DNA of 5,599 bases from Planctomycetota bacterium (GTDB lineage: Bacteria; Planctomycetota; UBA1135; GCA-002686595), in NCBI GenBank assembly GCA_004296785.1, contig SCVU01000670.1, positions 1 through 5,599 on the forward strand. The letters are read 5' to 3'. The position numbers and the translations under genes were made by a program. Positions 1-4,785 of this stretch are shown in pieces. Under the pieces are notes generated by a model, which saw nothing but the letters and a program-made list of their open reading frames with translations, was not told the origin of the DNA and made no database searches. Each line of letters begins with the position of its first letter. Position 1 is the stretch's first letter.

Positions 1-754
1 AGGCGAAGTAGAAGTGCTTGCGGTACTTCGAATACGTCGCCGGCGTCACGATGCCGACGCGCATCGTGAAGGTCATCACGATCGGCAGCTGGAACAGCAC
101 GCCCATGCCCAGGCACATCGTCGCGAGCAGCGAGAAGTACTCGGCCACGCGCCACTGCTGGTTCAGCTCCTCGGTCGGGAACGCCGTCGCGAGGTAGTAC
201 AGCACCCACGACACGCACCAGCGGAAGCTGAACACCATGCCGACCACGAACAGCGCGACGCTCCACGGCACGTAGCGCGTGACGGCCTTGCGCTCGTTCG
301 CGTACAGGCCGGCGGCGACGAAGCGCCACAGCTCCCACAGGCAGTACGGCGCGCCGGTGAACAGCGCGAAGTACAGCGCGATGTCCATCGTGTACTGGAA
401 GCCCTCGAGCGGGCTGATCACGCTGAGCCGGTCGTCGACGCGGTGCGCGGGCAAGAGCTCGACCGTTTCCGGGTAGCCGGGCTCGAAGTACGCCTTCCAC
501 GCGTCCGGCTCCGTCGCGCTGCGCGCGTCGACGTCGGCGCGCAGTCGCTCGGTCGTGCTCGCGTTGATCTCGCGCACCGCCTGGTGGAACGGCCACGTGA
601 TCAGGTCGGAGATGTCGCGGTAGAACGCGAAGCCGAGCGAGAACGTGATGAAGAGCGCGACGCAGCCGCGCACGAGGTGCTTGCGCAGCTCGTCGAGGTG
701 CTCGCCGAGCGTCATGCGTGCGCCGTCGGCGCGTTCGGTCTTGTGCGCACTCAT
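1..754 (-). CDS. tatC: Sec-independent (twin-arginine) protein translocase subunit TatC, 3'-truncated by window edge
   Basis: TatC is the polytopic inner-membrane core of the Tat translocase. It binds the twin-arginine signal of folded substrates and recruits TatA. The 251 residues visible align with TatC from the N-terminus into the loop after transmembrane segment 4; about 80 residues with TM5-6 lie outside the window. Visible signatures are GEHLDELRKHL (17-27), the signal-peptide-binding E-L-R motif; RF-VAAGLYANERK (144-156), matching the E. coli F94/E103 region; and GVLFQLPIV (218-226), where E. coli has FEVP. Estimated TM segments are 29-45, 122-143, 162-187 and 206-229. The TM1-TM2 periplasmic loop is about 40 residues longer than in E. 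coli. ATG at 754 was chosen because an in-frame TAG lies at 778-776. ATG at 715 (residue 14) would remove only a poorly conserved tail and remains possible. Neither start has a Shine-Dalgarno sequence. No tatA or tatB is visible. Identity is confident. Confidence 0.95.
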   Translation of the reverse strand, partial: MSAHKTERADGARMTLGEHLDELRKHLVRGCVALFITFSLGFAFYRDISDLITWPFHQAVREINASTTERLRADVDARSATEPDAWKAYFEPGYPETVELLPAHRVDDRLSVISPLEGFQYTMDIALYFALFTGAPYCLWELWRFVAAGLYANERKAVTRYVPWSVALFVVGMVFSFRWCVSWVLYYLATAFPTEELNQQWRVAEYFSLLATMCLGMGVLFQLPIVMTFTMRVGIVTPATYSKYRKHFYFA

Positions 755-772
755 CGAGCGTGGAGCGCGGCG

Positions 773-801
773 ACACTAGCACGCGCGAGCGCGGCTCCGA
801 A
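773..801 (-). promoter_or_regulatory. Weak candidate promoter for tatC
   Basis: On the minus strand, TTCGGA (801-796) and TAGTGT (778-773) are separated by 17 bp. Each matches only half or slightly more of the sigma-70 consensus. The position would give a short leader of roughly 10-20 nt before the ATG at 754, and the hairpins further upstream imply that tatC needs its own promoter. This rests on spacing and location more than on sequence quality. Confidence 0.2.
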
Positions 802-831
802 ACCTGTCCGCGAACGAACTCGGGAAACGAC

Positions 832-858
832 TCGGGCGAGCCCGAGGGGCTCGCCCGA
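832..858 (-). terminator. Perfect 12-bp GC-rich hairpin, probable terminator of the coiled-coil/BRCT-like gene
   Basis: Positions 832-843 and 847-858 are perfect reverse complements (12 bp) around a 3-nt GAG loop. The hairpin lies about 55 nt beyond the stop codon of the minus-strand gene at 913-2181 and upstream of tatC. No clean U-tract follows on the minus strand, only a short TTT five bases after the stem. It could therefore be a weak intrinsic terminator, an RNA 3'-end stabiliser or a Rho-assisted pause site. Confidence 0.45.
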
Positions 859-867
859 CTCACTGCG

Positions 868-895
868 CCGCGCGGCGCCTTCGCGGCGCCGTGCG
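868..895. repeat. Palindromic repeat, copy 1 (REP-like)
   Basis: Positions 869-879 pair with 885-895 (11 pairs, one G-U wobble) around a 5-nt loop. The arms 868-878 (CCGCGCGGCGC) and 885-895 (GGCGCCGTGCG) are identical to those of a second hairpin at 2344-2371, including the wobble position, while the loops differ. This copy starts 17 nt past the stop codon of the coiled-coil gene, so it may also act as a transcript 3'-end structure together with the hairpin at 832-858. Confidence 0.45.
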
Positions 896-912
896 CGGCC
901 GCTGCCAGCGCA

Positions 913-2181
913 TCACATCTTGAAGTACGAGCGGAACTCCGACAGCGGCACGATCTGCACGCCCAGCGACTCCGCCTCCTTGTAGGCGGGCAGTTCGGAG
1001 GGCGAGAGCGGCGCGTCGAGCGCCTGGCCGTCCGCGTCGGTCCACATCTCCGAGCCGACGATCAGGTAGTTCGTCTCGAGCGTCAGCTTGTCCTGCACCT
1101 TGATGTTCATGTTCTCGAGCAGCGCGCGCAGGTTCTTCGCGTCGTAGTTGCCCGAGAAGCGGCCGATCAGCACGGCGTGGCGCACGCCGGTCGGGTCGTA
1201 GACCGGATTGACGAGCACGTCGCCCGGCACGATCGGGTCGAAGCGGTCGGTCAGCTCGCCGAGCTTGACCTGGGACTGCTCGGCGTCGACCACGACGACT
1301 TCCGCGGTGCCCTTGACGCGCTTCGTGCCGGCGCCGCCGGACTCGATGCGGAAGCGCGTGCCGGGGACGAGGCGGTTGTTCGTGCCGATGTCGATCCACG
1401 CGGAGCCGAGCTTGTCCGACACCGCGAGCACGCGCGCGTCGGGCATGTCGGCCAGCGGCGGCTCGGCGAACGCGACGACCTGCTTCATCTGCTGCAGGCG
1501 CGCTTCGTACGAATCGATGCGCGAGCGGTGCGCGCGCATGGTGTCCTCGAGCTGCTTCTCGAGCGCGCGGCGCTGTTCGTCGAGCGTCGAGCGCTCGCCG
1601 ACCGACTTGTCGAGGCGCGACTGCAGTTCGTCCTGCGTCTGCTTCGCGTTGCCCGCCTCATCGGCGATGCGCTGGTTCAGCGACGCGATCTCGGAATCCT
1701 TCTCCGACCTCGAGCGCTGGTGCGCCGACTTCTCGGCCTCGAGCTCGCTGGTCAGCCCGTTGGCGCGCTCGTCGAGCGCCGCGACCTGGTCCGCGCGCTC
1801 CTTCAGCGCCGCGGCGATCAGCGGCAGCGACGCCTGCAGCGTGTCGGCGTTCGCGCCGAGGTCGGGCAGCTGCTTCTTCAGATCCGCGAACGACGTGGCG
1901 ATCGCGTCGACGTTCGTGCGCGGGCTCTCGGCCTTCGGGTCGACCCAGCCGACCGCCTTCGACAGCTTGACCGCGAACTCGGCCTCGGCCGACTGGGCCC
2001 GCTTGGCCTCGGCCGCCTCGGCGCGCGCGCGATCCACGTCCAGCTTGGCCGCCGTCAGCGCGCTCTGCGCGGAGAAGGCGAGGTACAGCGCGACGCCCGC
2101 GACGATCAGGACGGCGACGAGCCAGATCACGCCCACGCGAGCGGCGCCGGCGCGGGGGTTCGTGAGTGCAGTGGAACGCAT
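913..2181 (-). CDS. Membrane-anchored coiled-coil protein with C-terminal BRCT-like domain, function unknown
   Basis: I do not recognise a named family for this 422-residue protein. A short basic N-terminus (1-16) precedes one hydrophobic segment (about 17-38, VGVIWLVAVLIVAGVALYLAF). A long charged helical region follows, with heptad-like coiled coil at about 40-75 and 125-235. Residues about 248-328 look beta-rich (AWIDIGTNNRLVPGTRFRI, then IVPGDVLVNPVYDP), a small-barrel pattern. Residues about 333-420 resemble a LigA-type BRCT domain: HAVLIGRFSG, then NYLIVG (matching T-D-Y-L-V-V-G) and AYKEAESLGVQIVPLSEF (matching the K-A-LG-I-EEF end). The BRCT Gly pair is replaced by MNI. By the positive-inside rule the C-terminal part is probably periplasmic, which is odd for BRCT. 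ATG 2181 is the first possible start after an in-frame TGA at 2244-2242. There is no Shine-Dalgarno sequence; CCCCTCC abuts the start. The gene is divergent from coaE. It is clearly a real gene; its function is open. Confidence 0.85.
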   Translation of the reverse strand: MRSTALTNPRAGAARVGVIWLVAVLIVAGVALYLAFSAQSALTAAKLDVDRARAEAAEAKRAQSAEAEFAVKLSKAVGWVDPKAESPRTNVDAIATSFADLKKQLPDLGANADTLQASLPLIAAALKERADQVAALDERANGLTSELEAEKSAHQRSRSEKDSEIASLNQRIADEAGNAKQTQDELQSRLDKSVGERSTLDEQRRALEKQLEDTMRAHRSRIDSYEARLQQMKQVVAFAEPPLADMPDARVLAVSDKLGSAWIDIGTNNRLVPGTRFRIESGGAGTKRVKGTAEVVVVDAEQSQVKLGELTDRFDPIVPGDVLVNPVYDPTGVRHAVLIGRFSGNYDAKNLRALLENMNIKVQDKLTLETNYLIVGSEMWTDADGQALDAPLSPSELPAYKEAESLGVQIVPLSEFRSYFKM

Positions 2182-2210
2182 GGAGGGGAGTATGGGGGGA
2201 CTCTGCGCAC

Positions 2211-2233
2211 CGCCGCCCGAAGACCGGGCGGCG
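2211..2233 (-). promoter_or_regulatory. 9-bp GC hairpin in the leader of the coiled-coil gene
   Basis: Positions 2211-2219 (CGCCGCCCG) and 2225-2233 (CGGGCGGCG) are perfect complements around a 5-nt loop, 29 bp upstream of the ATG at 2181. No gene ends here, so it is not an ordinary terminator. It may be a leader structure or an operator-like inverted repeat, or it may simply reflect the base composition. Confidence 0.3.
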
Positions 2234-2343
2234 CGTGACCGTCAGCGAAGGACTGGAGGGGATGGACGGGGGCCGAGCTTGATACCGGACGGACCTCGCC
2301 GGGCGCAAGGGAAATCAGACCTCCGGGGTGGCCCGGACAGGGG

Positions 2344-2371
2344 CCGCGCGGCGCTTGCGGGCGCCGTGCGG
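2344..2371. repeat. Palindromic repeat, copy 2 (REP-like)
   Basis: Positions 2344-2354 pair with 2361-2371 (11 pairs, one G-U wobble) around a 6-nt loop. The arms CCGCGCGGCGC (2344-2354) and GGCGCCGTGCG (2360-2370) match copy 1 at 868-895 exactly, in the same orientation. It lies 12 bp upstream of the candidate coaE -35 box. A dispersed palindromic element is one reading; coincidence in GC-rich spacers is the alternative. Confidence 0.45.
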
Positions 2372-2383
2372 ATCGAGGAGGCT

Positions 2384-2410
2384 CTGACCCGCGCGCGCTC
2401 CTGCTATCCC
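2384..2410 (+). promoter_or_regulatory. Candidate sigma-70-type promoter for coaE-rho
   Basis: CTGACC (2384-2389) resembles the -35 box and TGCTATCCC (2402-2410) an extended -10 box (TGnTAT). The 15-bp spacer is short. Transcription would begin near 2417, giving a leader of about 16 nt. That would exclude the TTG at 2412 and favour the ATG at 2433 as the coaE start. Confidence 0.3.
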
Positions 2411-2432
2411 GTTGCCACGCCTCGGTTTCCCG

Positions 2433-3128
2433 ATGACTGTCCAGCCGCCCCCCCACGCCGGCGCCGCGCCGCTCGCCGATCCGTTCGGCCCCGGCCCGCG
2501 GCCGCAGCTCGTCGGCGTGCTGGGCGGCATCGCCTCGGGCAAGACGCGCGCGGCGGCCGAGCTCGCCGGCCCCGGCGGCGTCGTGATCCAGGCCGACGAG
2601 ATCGCGCAGCAGGTGCTCGCCAGCGCCGAGCTCGCGCCGCTGTTGCGCGCGCACTTCGGCGCGGCCGCCATCGGCGCGGACGGCGCGCCCGACCGCGCCG
2701 CGATCGCCGCGCGCGCGTTCGCCGACCCTGCGCTGCGGCGGATGCTCGAAGGCTGGATTCACCCGCGCGTCCGTGCGACGATTGCGGCCCGCTTGCGCGA
2801 CGCGCAGGCCGACCGCCGCCCGCGCGTGGTGCTGGACGTGCCGCTCCTGCTCGAGAACGACCTCGAGCACGGCCTGGCGCGACTGTGCGACCGCCTCGTG
2901 TACGTCGAGTCGGACCTCGCCGAGCGCGAACGCCGCGCGGCCGCCGCGCGCGGCTGGGCGATCGGCGAGGTCGCCCGCCGCGAGGCGGCGCAGCTCCCCC
3001 AGGCCGAGAAGCGCGCGCGCGCCGATGCGATCATCGACAATCGCGGCGCGCTCGACTCGTTCCTGGCGGCGTGCGCGCGCGTGCGCGCCGGGCTCGACCG
3101 CCCGGCGCCGCCCGGCGCGGAGCGCTAG
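2433..3128 (+). CDS. coaE: Dephospho-CoA kinase CoaE
   Basis: CoaE catalyses the last step of coenzyme A synthesis in the cytoplasm, the ATP-dependent phosphorylation of the ribose 3'-hydroxyl of dephospho-CoA. The 231-residue product has the P-loop GGIASGKT (31-38), the VIQADEIAQQVL segment (51-62) holding the conserved Asp (D55), IHPRV (109-113), LDVPLLLEN (134-142), and the C-terminal lid and core LPQAEKRARADAIIDN (188-203). Order and spacing match the family, and length is close to the usual 200 or so. About 24 residues rich in Pro and Ala precede the kinase core. In-frame TGA at 2385 limits the start to TTG 2412 or ATG 2433; ATG was preferred. The first Asp of the usual I-D-A-D is Gln (Q53). 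It ends with TAG 78 bp before rho and in the same frame, with no intervening terminator, so co-transcription is likely. From memory, coaE next to rho also occurs in other phyla. Confidence 0.95.
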   Translation: MTVQPPPHAGAAPLADPFGPGPRPQLVGVLGGIASGKTRAAAELAGPGGVVIQADEIAQQVLASAELAPLLRAHFGAAAIGADGAPDRAAIAARAFADPALRRMLEGWIHPRVRATIAARLRDAQADRRPRVVLDVPLLLENDLEHGLARLCDRLVYVESDLAERERRAAAARGWAIGEVARREAAQLPQAEKRARADAIIDNRGALDSFLAACARVRAGLDRPAPPGAER

Positions 3129-3206
3129 CACGCGGACCTCCGACACCCCGCCCACCTCCGGCCCCTGCTGGCCCCCTACCCCACAGCCACTCCCACGTCT
3201 CCCTCC
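3129..3206 (+). promoter_or_regulatory. C-rich, G-poor rho leader, rut-like candidate for Rho autoregulation
   Basis: The 78-nt coaE-rho spacer counts 47 C, 12 G, 10 A and 9 T (60% C, 15% G). In its last 36 nt there are 23 C and 3 G. The strand has little self-complementarity and is rich in CC, TC and AC steps. This is the known composition of Rho utilisation sites, and rho is autoregulated by attenuation in E. coli. Autoregulation here is therefore a reasonable inference. The spacer also supplies the rho translation-initiation region, which has no Shine-Dalgarno sequence and reads CTCCCTCC directly before the ATG. Confidence 0.45.
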
Positions 3207-4739
3207 ATGTCCAAGCGCCATCGACCGCGCCACAAGCAGTTCAAGTTCAATCGCCCGCACGGCGGCGGCGGACAGGGCGGGGGTCAGGGCGGCGGCCAGG
3301 GCGGCGGGTTCCAGCCGTCCCCGCGCAGCACCGGCGCGGCGCTCGCCGTCGCGTACGAGGAAGTGCGCATCGACTCCTCCGCGCTGCCGGCCGACCTCGA
3401 CGCCGCGGCGTGGGCCGAGTTCGAGGCGCAGCTGCCCAGCGCGCCCAAGCGCGGCAAGGCGAAGCCGAGCGCGTTCCACGACCTGCAGGCGCTGACGCAG
3501 TCGGAGCTGTACGACCTCGCGACCGAGGAGGATCTCGGCGGCGAGGTCGAGAACCTGGCCGGCAAGAAGCGCGGCGAGCTCGTCTACGAGATCGCGCGCG
3601 CGCGGCTGCTCAAGCGCGCCGCGATGACGACGTTCGGCGTGGTCGAGCTCGCGCGCGACGGCCACGGCTTCCTGCGCATCGCGAAGAACAGCTACCTGTC
3701 GAGCGCCGAGGACGTGTTCGTCCCCGCTTCGATGGTGCAGCGCTTCGCGCTGCGCACCGGCATGACGATCGAGGGCGAGCTGCGCCCGCCGCGCGAAGGC
3801 GAGCGGATCTTCTGCCTGCACGCGATCAGCTCGATCGACTTCCGCTCGCCGGAGCTGGCCTCGACGCGCACGCCGTTCCGCGAGCTCGTGCCGCTGTACC
3901 CGACGCAGCGGCTGACGCTCGAGGGCTCGCCGGACAACCCGCTCGAGATGCGGATCATGGACCTCGTCGCGCCGATCGGGCGCGGGCAGCGCGCGCTGAT
4001 CGTCGCGCCGCCGCGCACCGGCAAGACGGTGCTGCTGCAGCAGATCGCGCGCTCGATCGTGTCGAACGCGCCGGACGTGCACCTCATCATCCTGCTGGTC
4101 GACGAGCGGCCGGAGGAAGTGACGGACATGGAGCGCACGATCCCCGGCGAGAAGCGCGAGGTCGTCAGCTCGACGTTCGACGAGCCCGCGGCGCGGCACC
4201 TCAAGGTCGCCGACATGGTGATCCAGCGCGCGCGCTGCCTGGTCGAGGCCGGGCACCACGTCGCGATCCTGCTCGACTCGATCACGCGCCTCGCGCGTGC
4301 GGCGAACAACGAGGCGCCGGCGAACGGCAAGCTGCTCTCGGGCGGCATCGAAGCGACGGCGCTGCAGTTCCCCAAGCGCTTCTTCGGCTCGGCGCGCAAC
4401 ATCGAGAACGGCGGCTCGCTGACGATCCTCGGCACGGCGCTGATCGAGACGGGCTCGAAGATGGACGAGGTGATCTTCGAGGAGTTCAAGGGCACCGGCA
4501 ACTCGGAGCTCGTGCTCGATCGGCGACTCTCAGACCGGCGCATCTTCCCGGCCATCGACATCAATCGCTCGGGCACGCGCAAGGAGGAGCTCCTCTTCAC
4601 GAAGGAGGAGATGCCGCGGATCTACATGCTGCACAAGGTGCTGAACGAGATGGATCCGGTCGAGTCGATGGAGACCTTGATCCAGAAGGTGCGCCGCACG
4701 CAGGTCAACGGTCAGTTCTTGATGTCGATCGGGAGCTGA
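3207..4739 (+). CDS. rho: Transcription termination factor Rho with lineage-specific N-terminal extension
   Basis: Rho is the hexameric RNA-dependent ATPase that loads on C-rich nascent RNA and terminates transcription. The 510-residue product, against about 419 in E. coli, carries the whole family. An N-terminal helical domain spans about 88-138. The cold-shock-like primary RNA site runs from about 143 to 212 (DGHGFLR 151-157; RPPREGER 193-200). The RecA-like motor has Walker A APPRTGKT (267-274), DERPEEV (299-305), Walker B ILLDSITRLAR (354-364), Q-loop KLLSGGIEATAL (375-386), R-loop EEFKGTGN (425-432) and NRSGTRKEE (453-461). Catalytic and bicyclomycin-pocket motifs look intact. Residues 1-87 are extra: a basic stretch (MSKRHRPRHKQFKFNRP), a Gly/Gln repeat (19-34) and a variable linker. 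At the position of E. coli F62 there is His153. ATG 3207 is the first start after the in-frame coaE stop. The gene is probably in an operon with coaE and convergent with the next gene. Confidence 0.98.
   Translation: MSKRHRPRHKQFKFNRPHGGGGQGGGQGGGQGGGFQPSPRSTGAALAVAYEEVRIDSSALPADLDAAAWAEFEAQLPSAPKRGKAKPSAFHDLQALTQSELYDLATEEDLGGEVENLAGKKRGELVYEIARARLLKRAAMTTFGVVELARDGHGFLRIAKNSYLSSAEDVFVPASMVQRFALRTGMTIEGELRPPREGERIFCLHAISSIDFRSPELASTRTPFRELVPLYPTQRLTLEGSPDNPLEMRIMDLVAPIGRGQRALIVAPPRTGKTVLLQQIARSIVSNAPDVHLIILLVDERPEEVTDMERTIPGEKREVVSSTFDEPAARHLKVADMVIQRARCLVEAGHHVAILLDSITRLARAANNEAPANGKLLSGGIEATALQFPKRFFGSARNIENGGSLTILGTALIETGSKMDEVIFEEFKGTGNSELVLDRRLSDRRIFPAIDINRSGTRKEELLFTKEEMPRIYMLHKVLNEMDPVESMETLIQKVRRTQVNGQFLMSIGS
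3273..3308 (+). repeat. 12-bp tandem repeat (x3) coding Gln-Gly-Gly-Gly in rho
   Basis: Three consecutive 12-bp units of the form CAG-GGN-GGN-GGN encode QGGG three times within residues 23-34 of Rho, preceded by four more Gly codons. Only third-codon positions differ between units. Such units can gain or lose copies by slippage without shifting the reading frame, so the repeat number may vary between strains. Confidence 0.8.
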
Positions 4740-4760
4740 GCCGCGCGCGAGCGGCTCGGC
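4735..4760. terminator. Hairpin overlapping the rho stop codon, possible bidirectional terminator
   Basis: Positions 4735-4744 pair with 4751-4760 (10 pairs, one G-U) around a 6-nt loop. The left arm includes the rho TGA (4737-4739). No U-run follows on either strand. A weaker 5-bp hairpin lies at 4764-4780. The spacer between rho and the convergent gene is only 46 bp, so this is the only obvious structure available to end either transcript. Confidence 0.4.
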
Positions 4761-4785
4761 CCCGATCGACTTCGCCGATCTGCTG

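Larger units (their letters stand above)
2182..2432. other. Divergent intergenic region between the coiled-coil gene and coaE
   Basis: This 251-bp spacer must hold promoters for both divergent genes. I see a hairpin at 2211-2233, a REP-like palindrome at 2344-2371 and a candidate coaE promoter at 2384-2410. On the minus strand, a TTGCGC / TATCAA pair (about 2308-2303 and 2285-2280, 18-bp spacer) is a weak promoter candidate for the coiled-coil gene. No convincing ORF, tRNA or riboswitch is seen. Confidence 0.5.

Noticed and set aside
14..985. A 323-residue open frame on the plus strand over tatC
   Set aside because: tatC on the other strand is unmistakable. This frame is His/Arg-rich noise.
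718..2238. A 506-residue open frame on the plus strand
   Set aside because: It is antisense to the coiled-coil/BRCT-like gene, whose TM helix, coiled coil and domain pattern are coherent. The plus-strand frame is Arg/Leu/Ala-rich without a domain.
2412..2432. TTG at 2412 as the coaE start
   Set aside because: It adds seven residues with no family match, has no ribosome binding site, and would fall upstream of the transcription start predicted from the candidate promoter. It is not strictly excluded.
2182..2432. Possible tRNA, riboswitch or small ORF in the divergent spacer
   Set aside because: I found only GC-rich hairpins: no cloverleaf, no recognisable aptamer core and no convincing small ORF with a start signal.
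2127..4259. A 710-residue open frame on the minus strand
   Set aside because: It is antisense to two certain genes, coaE and rho. Its composition is the Arg/Ala/Leu/Val mix expected of a GC-rich shadow frame.
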